A stretch of 41,625 nt of DNA from Acidobacteriota bacterium (GCA_023436495.1 JAEZIT010000083.1:1-41625); one strand, 5' to 3'; shown: positions 16,638 to 24,640, counted from the stretch's first letter. A program made the numbers and translations. Notes: generated by a model not told the origin, from the letters alone.

Positions 16638-17432
16638 TCATTCCGCCGCGGCAATTTCTGTCGGATTGACGTAATTCCGGAGCCGTTGTTCGGCGATCTT
16701 TACATATTCCGAAGAAATTTCCGACCCGATCCACCGCCGCCCCGTGAGGTGAGCGACCTTTGCGGTCGTGCCGCTGCCCATGAAACAGTCGTAAACGATA
16801 TCGCCTGCGTTCGTCCACGTCATGATCTGATCGCTGACGAGCTGTTCGGGGAAGATCGCCGGGTGTTCGAACGCGATCTTGTCCTTAGACGACGAGGTGC
16901 CGACGTTGTAAAAGAAGATATTATTGACCTTACGCTCTTTCGGAGCTACGTGGTCATGGTTCAGGTCGTTTCGCCCGACCTTCGTGATGCGAAATGATTT
17001 GAATGCCTTTTCCTGCTTGATCGGCTGCATTATCGGGTTGAACGTCGCCGGCTGGCCTTTGCTGAACGCGAACATATACTCGAAACACTGCCTGTATCGT
17101 TTCCCGCAATCGCTGGGAATGGGGTTGTTCTTGGCGTATATCATCGTATCGTGCACGCGAAAACCGCAGCTTTCAAACGTCAGCGCATGCCGAAAACTCG
17201 TCAGCGTCTCGCTTCCGTTGACCGTCCGGTCGCCGACCACCCAAACCACGACACCGCCCGGCTTCGTCTTCTTGTACAGCATCGCGGCGATCTCTTCCGC
17301 GGGAAAATGATACCCGTTGTATTCGCGAAGATCGTCGTATGGCGGACTCGTGATCGTCAGGTCCAGAACATCGTCCGGCATCCGCTTCATCGTGTCGATA
17401 CAGTGTTCGTGATATATCCTTCCTAATTTCAT
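16638..17432 (-). CDS. DNA methyltransferase (N4-cytosine/N6-adenine type)
   Basis: A 264-residue SAM-dependent DNA methyltransferase. The catalytic motif IV is TSPPY (residues 28-32), typical of N4-cytosine and some N6-adenine enzymes, and lies before the SAM-binding motif I, DCFMGSGTT (215-223), giving the beta-class order. Between them are GGVVVWVVGDRTVNGSET and FEYMFAFSKGQPATFNPI, familiar from phage-like and orphan bacterial methyltransferases. There is no cognate restriction endonuclease beside it. It starts 10 bases after the HAS-barrel-like gene stop and belongs to the NurA operon. The recognition sequence cannot be read. Confidence 0.9.
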   Translation of the reverse strand: MKLGRIYHEHCIDTMKRMPDDVLDLTITSPPYDDLREYNGYHFPAEEIAAMLYKKTKPGGVVVWVVGDRTVNGSETLTSFRHALTFESCGFRVHDTMIYAKNNPIPSDCGKRYRQCFEYMFAFSKGQPATFNPIMQPIKQEKAFKSFRITKVGRNDLNHDHVAPKERKVNNIFFYNVGTSSSKDKIAFEHPAIFPEQLVSDQIMTWTNAGDIVYDCFMGSGTTAKVAHLTGRRWIGSEISSEYVKIAEQRLRNYVNPTEIAAAE

Positions 17433-17442
17433 TTCGACGGCA

Positions 17443-18033
17443 CTAAAGCCTCATTCCTCCGAATGCCCGCTGCCACGCCAGGCTCTGCCGCAGGACCTCA
17501 AGCCGCTGTACATCGTCCGGCCCGCATTCCGGCATCAATTGTCCGATGATCGATTCCAGCAGCGGCACCGCAAATGTTCCGGCGTTCGCTACGATCTGTG
17601 AAAAATAATGTATCTGAATTCCGGCGGCCTTTCCCGAATGAAAGCGCCGGACACCGGCAGTGTCGAGGGCGAAAACTTCCTGGCCCGCCGGCACGACGCC
17701 GCGCGGCACGCCGTGAACGGCCTTCCCGTCTTCGCCGACGACCCCGAGCAGCAAAATGCCTATCAGAATTCCCTGTTCGTTCAAATAATCCGGGCTGAAA
17801 CTGCCGAGCGCCGGGCGCGGGCTCAGCCGCGGCCCAAATCCGGAATATTCCGGATTGATCAGCTTAGAATCGTAAATGATACCTATCGCCGTCTCCTGCC
17901 CCATCGGTATCCCGACAAATTGCCCGAATCCGTGGTCCGCGGGCTTCGGCGCTTCGTTTGCGTCGAGCTCGTCGATCACGCGCGCGGTGTAATCGATATG
18001 GGACATTGAACTTACGATCTTTGCTATCTTCAT
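17443..18033 (-). CDS. Probable stand-alone HAS-barrel protein (HerA N-terminal domain-like)
   Basis: A 196-residue protein starting at ATG 18033 (MKIAKIVSS); the open frame extends 145 codons further upstream, but that part is antisense-like basic sequence overlapping the upstream gene. Residues about 30-130 resemble the HAS-barrel that precedes the ATPase domain in HerA: GQFVGIPMGQETAIGIIYDS, then ILIGILLLGVVGEDGKAVHG, then VPAGQEVFALDTAGVRRFH. No Walker motif is present, so it is not an ATPase. Its position two bases behind the zinc-ribbon gene and one gene from nurA supports a HerA-NurA connection. The domain call rests on pattern memory and is tentative. Confidence 0.6.
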   Translation of the reverse strand: MKIAKIVSSMSHIDYTARVIDELDANEAPKPADHGFGQFVGIPMGQETAIGIIYDSKLINPEYSGFGPRLSPRPALGSFSPDYLNEQGILIGILLLGVVGEDGKAVHGVPRGVVPAGQEVFALDTAGVRRFHSGKAAGIQIHYFSQIVANAGTFAVPLLESIIGQLMPECGPDDVQRLEVLRQSLAWQRAFGGMRL

Positions 18034-18035
18034 GA

Positions 18036-18527
18036 TCACAGCGGGAGCCCGAGTTCGGGAATGATATACAGCAGCCACCACAGCACGATCTGCACGATAA
18101 GGACAAGGATACTGACCCCGACCGATACCGCGGACAATCGTCTGCCGCCGAGATACGGCTGCCTGACGGCGATGTAATAACCCCAGCCGCCGGTTGCGAA
18201 TGCGAACGGAATGAACAGTATGCCCAGGTACGGCACCATCGAATAAACAACGCACGCCCAGGCCGTCTCGGAAACGGTGTTGCGGTTTTCCTCGAACAGA
18301 CGCGGTTCGGCAGGCATTGCGTTCAAACTCGATTGAAGCCCCTGCCGCTGAAGCCTGTACGACGAACGGATCGAATCCAGCGGCTGGTAATCCTCGTCCA
18401 ACAACTTCCCGCAAACAAGGCAATAATTGGCGTCTTCGCGTGCCGATGTGCTTCCGCAGGCCGGGCACATTGCGACAGAACGTTGTTCCGTGATCTGATC
18501 CGTCGCTTTTTTACGGTCTTTCCGCAT
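18036..18527 (-). CDS. Zinc-ribbon membrane protein
   Basis: A 163-residue protein with an N-terminal zinc ribbon (C21-P-A-C24 and C36-L-V-C39) after a basic start, a linker of about 45 residues, then two to three hydrophobic segments (about 88-115 and 130-157) around GGWGYYIAVRQPYLGG. The topology is therefore a cytosolic zinc ribbon tethered to the inner membrane. Its first base overlaps the last base of the nurA stop, and the next gene starts two bases after its own stop, so it is firmly in the operon. It might bring the nuclease complex or DNA to the membrane, which is inference. Confidence 0.8.
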   Translation of the reverse strand: MRKDRKKATDQITEQRSVAMCPACGSTSAREDANYCLVCGKLLDEDYQPLDSIRSSYRLQRQGLQSSLNAMPAEPRLFEENRNTVSETAWACVVYSMVPYLGILFIPFAFATGGWGYYIAVRQPYLGGRRLSAVSVGVSILVLIVQIVLWWLLYIIPELGLPL

Positions 18528-19720
18528 TATCGCCTTCTGCCCTTACTTTCATTCTTACGCGAAATGTTAAACTCAAGTTTTTCACGATTTGCGAAATCTT
18601 GTAAAGCCCTGACAAAAACCTCGCGGTCGCGGGTCGAAATGACCGCCGTCTGGTCCGCCGTCTCTAGCGCGTATGGGTAACCGACCCCGATCACACATTC
18701 CGCACGCACTACGTCAACAATTTCATCAAGAAGTCCCGCTTCGAATATCCACGCCGGAACATCCAATCGCACCGGGACCGAATTCGCCGTGGTCCGAAGA
18801 TAGACGAAACCGACAGTTGGCCTTCCGGTCGAACTGTCCTCAAAAGCGCCGAGCCCTTTGCGTCTCGAATAAAAAAATCCTGTCCGTCCGCCCCATGATA
18901 CTATTGCGCTCTGCAGAACCGACGCATCGAACAGATTTTTTTGCTCGGGTTTACCGGCCGGCGAATACGTTTCGGCCAGCGAAAGCAGGTCCCGGGCAAA
19001 GCTTCGGTCGACATAACCGACGATCGGCACCTCGCATTCGCGCGAATGCCGAACAAGGTTGACCATCGCCTGAATAAAACTCTCCTGGATCGACGTTCGC
19101 GGCAATGCGAACGAAACCAGAAGCGTCCCGTCGAAAAATGCCAGCGGCATACGTTCGCCGCGCTCACGCCAACCCTTCGCCTTCGACAGAAATTCCGCCG
19201 CCCTCCTGACTTCGGCGTGAAACCGCCGTTCGCCGACCCGCGTCTCCGGGTTCAGCGGTTCGTCATCGCCCGCGATCAGGTCTTCCGGCGACAGCACTTC
19301 GAACCTTGCGTTCTTTTCATACGGCTTTGACGCATCGTGCGGATTCTCGAACCACCCGACTTGAATAGCGGCGACCGGCAGCGTCGTTTCGCGTCCCGCA
19401 AAGATCTGGCTGCCATCCGCGGCAAACGTCGTTCGGCCGGCCAATACATCTGCCGCCCATTCGCGCGCCTGTTCGTGGTTTTGCCAATCGTACTCAAATT
19501 CAAAGACCAATGAACCGTGCCGCTCTATCTCCTCCGAAGGGACGCCGCCGCAATTGTCAGCGTCCGCCAATGTGCCGAGCACATCGGCGAGCGGCGCCGC
19601 TGCGATCGAATTCAGCGTCGTCAGATAATATTCCCTTTCGGCCGCGCTGCGTTCGAAATACAAGCCGAACTCGCTGCGTTTATCATGAAGAGCCTGATTA
19701 AGCAGATCGCGAAAGAGCAT
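18527..19720 (-). CDS. nurA: NurA-family DNA double-strand-break repair nuclease
   Basis: A 397-residue NurA-domain protein. NurA is a Mn-dependent 5'-3' exonuclease/endonuclease that works with the HerA hexameric translocase in DNA end resection and, in some bacteria, in anti-phage defence. The hallmark is TTFAADGSQIF with the catalytic Asp at 102; the C-terminal VIGVGYPYALETADQTAVIS is also typical. The ATG at 19720 gives a helical N-terminus (MLFRDLLNQALHDKRSEFG). The exonuclease gene ends 22 bases upstream and the zinc-ribbon gene overlaps its stop. No HerA gene is in the window. Confidence 0.88.
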   Translation of the reverse strand: MLFRDLLNQALHDKRSEFGLYFERSAAEREYYLTTLNSIAAAPLADVLGTLADADNCGGVPSEEIERHGSLVFEFEYDWQNHEQAREWAADVLAGRTTFAADGSQIFAGRETTLPVAAIQVGWFENPHDASKPYEKNARFEVLSPEDLIAGDDEPLNPETRVGERRFHAEVRRAAEFLSKAKGWRERGERMPLAFFDGTLLVSFALPRTSIQESFIQAMVNLVRHSRECEVPIVGYVDRSFARDLLSLAETYSPAGKPEQKNLFDASVLQSAIVSWGGRTGFFYSRRKGLGAFEDSSTGRPTVGFVYLRTTANSVPVRLDVPAWIFEAGLLDEIVDVVRAECVIGVGYPYALETADQTAVISTRDREVFVRALQDFANREKLEFNISRKNESKGRRR

Positions 19721-19742
19721 TACTATTATTTCCGGGCCGTAC

Positions 19743-20585
19743 TTAAGCCGGCCACCTGTCGATAAACTCCGAAAGAAACGCCTTGCACGGCTTCTGCGAT
19801 TCCGTTTCGAGGAAATTCCGAAACGCTTCGATGTCCTCGGCGTATTCCTCCTCGCCGATCTTTCCGCAAAAATAAACGAATCGAAGCCAGAGCAAATAGG
19901 TATTCAACGTATCGATCTGATTATACTCAACGATCTTCACCAGATCGCCGGAAAGCCACAGGTCGGGGACCTGTGCCCCGTCCGTATCGAGCTTTCCCGG
20001 AAATCCGCACAGCTTCGCAAAATCGTCCAGCTTCGGCGCCATTTTGCCGTTCGAGAATTTTTTCAGCAGGTCGAGGTGCCATTCGTTGTCCCAACGCTGA
20101 AAATAATCGTTCGTGTCCCAGCGGTTTGCCGGCCGCGCGCAAAATTCCGGCGCCGAGACCTCGTTTATCATTGCCCTTTGTATAAGCACCTGAACGTCCG
20201 ATTCCGAAGAATTGAATCCGACGAGCTGCGGCTTCATTTTCCCGAGGTAGTGCAGAAATTCTTCGAGGACATGCCGTTCGTCGGTCGCGGCCGCCTCATG
20301 CGGGTCGCGCGGCAGCGCGTGCAGCGAGAAGCTTATTTGCTTGTCCGGCCCGCTATATACGACACGCCGCTGTAGAAAGGCGATCGAAACGATACGCGAA
20401 ACGTAATATTTAAGGAACGGACGCTGGACATCTTCCGTCGCGCCGCCTTTTTTCCAAAGCACTTCAAAGGCGTCGAGCTCGGAAACGTCGCTCCCCAAGC
20501 CGTAAAGGCGTTTTGCGCCCTCGGCATCGGGAACCCATTCCAGGTCGAAGAACCAGACGCGGTCCGAAATATCGTGACGAAGCAT
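19743..20585 (-). CDS. Predicted 3'-5' exonuclease related to the PolB exonuclease domain
   Basis: A 280-residue protein of the DEDDy exonuclease superfamily, close to the stand-alone PolB-exonuclease-like family (PF10108 in my recollection). Exo I is FFDLEW (D14, E16), Exo II is LVGFNSSESDV (residues 121-131) and Exo III is YNQIDTLNTY (221-230). Length fits a nuclease with no polymerase domain. It probably trims 3' ends of DNA. It is the first gene of the five-gene operon that continues with nurA, so it may act in the same end-processing pathway. Confidence 0.85.
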   Translation of the reverse strand: MLRHDISDRVWFFDLEWVPDAEGAKRLYGLGSDVSELDAFEVLWKKGGATEDVQRPFLKYYVSRIVSIAFLQRRVVYSGPDKQISFSLHALPRDPHEAAATDERHVLEEFLHYLGKMKPQLVGFNSSESDVQVLIQRAMINEVSAPEFCARPANRWDTNDYFQRWDNEWHLDLLKKFSNGKMAPKLDDFAKLCGFPGKLDTDGAQVPDLWLSGDLVKIVEYNQIDTLNTYLLWLRFVYFCGKIGEEEYAEDIEAFRNFLETESQKPCKAFLSEFIDRWPA

Positions 20586-20687
20586 GTGCTGTTTTAAATT
20601 ATTCCAGGATAATGAGGCCGGATGTCGCTAACCGGTCTATGGTCGAGAGTTTAGCACACGCGGCGCCGATTGAGAATACTTTCCGCG

Positions 20688-22013
20688 CTATCTGACGCGG
20701 CTGGTACGCCGTTTCAGGAAATCCATCAGCACGAACTGCGACAGATTATTGGGATTTGCGAAATAAGCCTTGCCGTTCGTCATCGCCGACATCCGCTTCA
20801 CAAATTCGACAAGGTAATGATCGCTCGCCAACATGAACGTGTTGATCATTATCCCGGATTTGCGGCACGCCTGTACCTCTTTGAATGTTTCCGCCATCAC
20901 GAACGGATCGTTCCCCATCGAATTTTTGTACAGCAGGCGTTTATCGCCCGCCGTCCTGCTGGAATAACGGCGATAATTGAAATATGCCGCGTTCGACGGG
21001 TCGATGAAAGCCGCGGTCGGTTTGCCGTCCGTGATCATTACTATCTGCCGCATGTCCTTGCGCTGTGCGTTCAGGATGCGGCGAGCAAGCTTCAGGCCTT
21101 CCGCCGTATTCGTATGATAAGGCCCGACCTGTGTCACCGCGAGCTTCGCCAGCGGCAGCTCCTCCGCACCGTCGTGAAACAGCACTATCTTCAGTGAATC
21201 GCCCGGATACTGCGTCCTGATCAAATGCGACAACGCGAGCGCCACTTTTTTCGCCGGCGTAAATCGGTCCTCGCCGTACAGGATCATCGAATGCGAGCAA
21301 TCAAGCATAACGACCGTCGCGCACGACGAACTGTAATCCTGTTGATGAACGTGCAGATCGCGGTATTCCAGGTTTAGCGGGAGTTTGAGGCCTTCGCGGC
21401 TGATCGCCGAAAGCAGGGTCGCATTGACGTCCAGGTTGATCGTGTCGCCAAATTCGTATTGTTTCGAAGACAAAGCCGCTTCGATGCCCGTATCTAGATA
21501 GTGCGTTTCATGCCTGCCCATCGATGAGCGGCCAAGCGACCCGAGCAGTTTCTGGAGAGTTTTGTAACCGAGAAAATCGAGGCCTTTTTCCGTCACCTCG
21601 AATTTGATATTCCGCGGCATCGGTTCGCCCACCTCACCGCGGCCAAATCCCGCACCCGGCTCGTTCGCCTCGGGCGGAGCCTCTTTCAGGTTCAGGTAAC
21701 CTTCGTCGACCAGCCTTTCGATCAGCTTGTTTATCAGCTCTTCGAGCAGCGAACCTTTGAACTTGCCGTCATTGTCGGCAAGCATCTGCTCGACATCCCG
21801 CTCACTCAATATTTCCTGCTCGAGCAGCGCCTCCAGGATCGCCTGCCGCAGCGCGTCCAGCGAATTGTCCGGCCCATTTCGTTCGCGTGTCCAGTAATAG
21901 TCGTCTGAGAAACCTGAGTCGAGGATCTGGTTGGACAAGGATTCCATCAGGCCGCCAAGGTCAACGCCAAAAATATCGAATCCCGTGAATTTTGAATAGC
22001 GAATAAACTTCAT
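20688..22013 (-). CDS. VWA domain protein, partner of MoxR/Mg-chelatase-type AAA+
   Basis: A 441-residue soluble protein. Residues 1-200 are helical and charged, including SLDALRQAILEALLEQEILS. The C-terminal half is a von Willebrand A domain with MIDAS motif DCSHS (238-242), a central threonine in the NTAEGLKLARR region and ITDGKPTAAF. Such VWA proteins pair with MoxR-like or Mg-chelatase-like AAA+ ATPases, which remodel or insert cofactors into target proteins. The likely partner is encoded 1.1 kb upstream at 23168-24640 in the same direction, separated by two plus-strand genes. The client is unknown. Confidence 0.88.
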   Translation of the reverse strand: MKFIRYSKFTGFDIFGVDLGGLMESLSNQILDSGFSDDYYWTRERNGPDNSLDALRQAILEALLEQEILSERDVEQMLADNDGKFKGSLLEELINKLIERLVDEGYLNLKEAPPEANEPGAGFGRGEVGEPMPRNIKFEVTEKGLDFLGYKTLQKLLGSLGRSSMGRHETHYLDTGIEAALSSKQYEFGDTINLDVNATLLSAISREGLKLPLNLEYRDLHVHQQDYSSSCATVVMLDCSHSMILYGEDRFTPAKKVALALSHLIRTQYPGDSLKIVLFHDGAEELPLAKLAVTQVGPYHTNTAEGLKLARRILNAQRKDMRQIVMITDGKPTAAFIDPSNAAYFNYRRYSSRTAGDKRLLYKNSMGNDPFVMAETFKEVQACRKSGIMINTFMLASDHYLVEFVKRMSAMTNGKAYFANPNNLSQFVLMDFLKRRTSRVR

Positions 22014-22024
22014 CGCAAAAATGC

Positions 22025-22053
22025 TTGAAATCTTAAAATCGAGTGACTATATT
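22025..22053 (+). promoter_or_regulatory. Promoter of the first Gly-zipper gene
   Basis: TTGAAA (22025-22030) and TATATT (22048-22053) are 17 bases apart. This predicts a leader of about 90 bases ending in AAGGAGAACTG before ATG 22152. The region also carries the 5' end of the VWA gene transcript in the opposite direction. Confidence 0.6.
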
Positions 22054-22151
22054 AAATATATTCTCTCGGTCCGAACAGATTTATCTCTCTCCAAAAACTT
22101 AGCACATTTCTCTCCTCAGAACGAACTTTTTACAAGCAAGGAGAACTGAAT

Positions 22152-22496
22152 ATGAAGAAGTTTTTGGTTACCACATTGATGTTCCTGGTGTTCGCTGTCG
22201 GATTGCCGCTGTCCGTTGAAGCTCACAACGGATGCCGGCGCCACCGCACAAAACGCTCAACGGCCGCACGCACATATCGATCGACCCCTTACTACGCTAC
22301 ACGAAGCTACACCGCTCGTCGTCCGTCATTCTACCGTCGGCATCGCAACCTGATAAATATCGGGATCGCTACCGGAGCCGGCGCTCTGATCGGCGGTCTG
22401 CTCGGTGGGCGCCGTGGGGTCGCATACGGTTTACTCGGCGGTGCCGGAGCAGGGGCGCTTTATACCTACAAACTCAACCCGAAGCGCCGCTATTGA
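22152..22496 (+). CDS. Secreted Gly-zipper protein 1
   Basis: A 114-residue protein with a signal peptide (residues 1-24, ending SVEA), a basic R/Y-rich mature N-terminus (CRRHRTKRS, TYRSTPYYATRSYTARR) and a C-terminal glycine-zipper segment, IGIATGAGALIGGLLGGRRG, then LYTYKLNPK. Glycine zippers of this kind occur in small envelope-associated proteins. AAGGAG ten bases before the ATG is a strong ribosome binding site. It is a paralogue of the next gene, sharing RHRNLINIGI and LYTYKLNPK. Role unknown; membrane association is inferred. Confidence 0.85.
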   Translation: MKKFLVTTLMFLVFAVGLPLSVEAHNGCRRHRTKRSTAARTYRSTPYYATRSYTARRPSFYRRHRNLINIGIATGAGALIGGLLGGRRGVAYGLLGGAGAGALYTYKLNPKRRY

Positions 22497-22517
22497 TAGG
22501 TATTCGTGTCACTAACC

Positions 22518-22550
22518 CGGGCCGCGACGTCGAACAGACGCCGCGGCCCG
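22518..22550 (+). terminator. GC-rich hairpin after Gly-zipper gene 1
   Basis: CGGGCCGCG (22518-22526) pairs with CGCGGCCCG (22542-22550) around a 15-base loop. There is no T-run, so it may be a processing or stability element rather than a terminator. Confidence 0.45.
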
Positions 22551-22740
22551 TACCACTCGCCGCCCGCTCACCCAATTCGGCGATCCGCAACCGAAAACGT
22601 ATCCTGCCTGACCTCCAACACACACGAAAATCCTTGTAACTCCTTATAGTTTGGACGATTACTGTTTTGGCACACCCGTTGCTATATATACGGGCAGAGA
22701 AGGAGTTGTCCTTCGAGATTTGAAAGGAGAGACCCACGAA

Positions 22741-23064
22741 ATGAAAAAATATATTGCTAGTTTTTTAATGATGGCCATGATGGCAGTGATGATACCGTTC
22801 TTTGCAACCTCGGCCGATGCCCAGACGCGGCGTTACCGCACCAATACGCGTTATTCGCGTAACGACGGTAATATCTATGACAGGCACCGCAACCTCATTA
22901 ATATCGGTATCGGAACCGGCGCAGGCGCCTTGGTAGGCGGATTGCTCGGCGGCAAGAAGGGAGCCCTTATCGGTGCAGCCGTAGGCGCTGGCGGTTCTGC
23001 TCTCTACACCTACAAGCTCAACCCGAAGACCAAGAAGTACGAACGCGTTTACTATCGCAGATAA
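22741..23064 (+). CDS. Secreted Gly-zipper protein 2
   Basis: A 107-residue protein with a Met-rich signal peptide (MKKYIASFLMMAMMAVMIPF, ending ADAQ), a basic R/Y/N segment and a glycine zipper, INIGIGTGAGALVGGLLGG, KKGALIGAAVGAGG, LYTYKLNPKTK. The start is fixed by AAGGAGAG upstream; an in-frame ATG 30 codons earlier has no such site and would bury the signal peptide. It is a tandem paralogue of the gene at 22152. The longer Gly-zipper run suggests a structural or membrane-inserting role; this is inference. Confidence 0.85.
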   Translation: MKKYIASFLMMAMMAVMIPFFATSADAQTRRYRTNTRYSRNDGNIYDRHRNLINIGIGTGAGALVGGLLGGKKGALIGAAVGAGGSALYTYKLNPKTKKYERVYYRR

Positions 23065-23094
23065 GGAGCTAACACAACGAACGGGGGAAGTAAG

Positions 23095-23136
23095 GGCCGT
23101 GGCGATGTCGAAAGACACGTCACGGCCTTGGTTTTA
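23095..23136 (+). terminator. Terminator after Gly-zipper gene 2
   Basis: GGCCGTG (23095-23101) pairs with CACGGCC (23121-23127); an inner GTC-GAAA-GAC caps the stem with a GNRA loop, followed by TTGGTTTT. It lies between convergent genes. Confidence 0.75.
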
Positions 23137-23167
23137 GCTGCAATAACCGCCGAGAATATCCCCCAGT

Positions 23168-24640
23168 TCAATTGTAACCCTCGATGTCCGTGAAATCCTC
23201 GTATATCATCCCGCGGCGATCGCGTTTTGCTTTGGTCGCGGCCTCGTATCCGCCTTCTTCATTACGTGAGATCTTGTTCTGCGCGTACAATCCTTCGAGT
23301 ACGAATTCGCAGGCCGAGACCAGCTTCGCCAAATCGCTGCGGTCGAATTCAAGCGGTACGAGTGTCGTCTGGATCAAGTCCGGAACGCTATCAAGCAGCC
23401 CGACGCATTCTTCGGCAGAGGCCGTATCGGACATCAACAGTTTGTTTCCTTCGTCAAACCACCGGATCGCCGGCGTAAAATCGATCCCGAGGAAAAATCC
23501 TTCGAAAATAACGCCGCTGGCGCGTTTTATCAGATCTTTAGTGAGCCGAACGGCACCGATCTGTTCGCCCTCGTATTCGAGTTCCATCTTCCCGGTCATT
23601 GCCGGCAGCGCTGCATAGATATCGGATATTCTGGGCACTACTTCGCTTTCGCCCGTGATCAAAGCACGCCGCTCGGCGTTCGATACCGCCGCCTCAAGCG
23701 CGGTGATCGAAAATCGTTGAGACACGCCGGACCGCTTGTCTATTCGCTGGTCATCACGTGCCTCGAACGCGATCTGCTCGATCGTCTCGGCAATAAAATC
23801 CGGTATGCTGACCTTACTTCCGTCGATCCCGCCGCGCTGTGTCCATGCTTCCTGCTGCGTGATTGCTGAGCTCAACTGTACGTCGCGCGGATAATGCGTT
23901 TGTATCTCGGCCCCGATCCTGTCTTTCAGCGGCGTGATGATCTTTCCGCGTGCTGTGTAATCTTCCGGATTGGCGGAAAATACCAGCAGCACGTCCAATG
24001 GCAGCCGCACCGGATAACCTTTTATTTGCACGTCGCCTTCCTGCATGATATTGAACAGGCCGACCTGTATCTTGCCCGCAAGGTCCGGCAATTCGTTGAT
24101 CGCGAAGACTCCGCGGTTCGCTCGCGGCAGCAGGCCGAAATGGATCGTCAATTCATCCGACAGCAGATGTCCGCCTTTTGCTGCCTTGATAGGATCGACG
24201 TCGCCGATAATGTCCGCTATCGTCACATCCGGTGTAGCCAGCTTCTCGACAAATCTGTTCTCACGATGCACCCAATCGATCTTGGTCTCATCGCCATGCA
24301 GTTCAACCTGCTGCCGCCCAAAAGCACTCAGCGGAGCGAACGGATCGTCGTTTATCTCCGAACCCGCTATGATGGGAATTTCCTCGTCGAGCAGTTCCGT
24401 CAACTGCCTGATGATCCTGCTTTTAGCCTGTCCGCGAAGCCCCAGCAAAATAAAATTATGCTTCGCGAGGATCGCATTTACGAGCTGCGGTACGACCGAT
24501 TCGTCATAACCAAGAATACCCGGAAAGAGAGGCTCGCCGGCACGCAGCTTCCTGATCAGGTTGCCGCGCATCTCGTCCTTGACCCGGCGCGGCATATATC
24601 CGCTCTCCCGAAGCTCACCCAATGTTCGTTCTTGCCCCAT
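23168..24640 (-). CDS. MoxR/magnesium-chelatase-type AAA+ ATPase
   Basis: A 490-residue AAA+ protein with Walker A GLRGQAKS (67-74), a Walker-B-like GVFAINELPDL (177-187), FSANPEDYTARGKIITPLKDRIG as sensor/arginine-finger region and a helical lid with VSQRFSITALEAAVSNAERR. The Walker B acid pair is N-E rather than D-E. The sequence strongly recalls the 'magnesium chelatase' proteins of actinobacteria (Rv0958-like), which sit beside a VWA protein. Such pairs remodel or load a metal-dependent client. Here the VWA gene is 1.1 kb downstream. Client unknown. Confidence 0.88.
   Translation of the reverse strand: MGQERTLGELRESGYMPRRVKDEMRGNLIRKLRAGEPLFPGILGYDESVVPQLVNAILAKHNFILLGLRGQAKSRIIRQLTELLDEEIPIIAGSEINDDPFAPLSAFGRQQVELHGDETKIDWVHRENRFVEKLATPDVTIADIIGDVDPIKAAKGGHLLSDELTIHFGLLPRANRGVFAINELPDLAGKIQVGLFNIMQEGDVQIKGYPVRLPLDVLLVFSANPEDYTARGKIITPLKDRIGAEIQTHYPRDVQLSSAITQQEAWTQRGGIDGSKVSIPDFIAETIEQIAFEARDDQRIDKRSGVSQRFSITALEAAVSNAERRALITGESEVVPRISDIYAALPAMTGKMELEYEGEQIGAVRLTKDLIKRASGVIFEGFFLGIDFTPAIRWFDEGNKLLMSDTASAEECVGLLDSVPDLIQTTLVPLEFDRSDLAKLVSACEFVLEGLYAQNKISRNEEGGYEAATKAKRDRRGMIYEDFTDIEGYN

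Noticed and set aside
18034..18468. N-terminal extension of the HAS-barrel-like gene
   Set aside because: The 145 upstream codons overlap the zinc-ribbon gene in another frame, are basic and lack domain character; ATG 18033 fits better.
16638..24640. HerA ATPase that would complete the NurA system
   Set aside because: The only AAA+ gene nearby (23168-24640) is of the MoxR/Mg-chelatase type paired with VWA, not a HerA/FtsK-type translocase.
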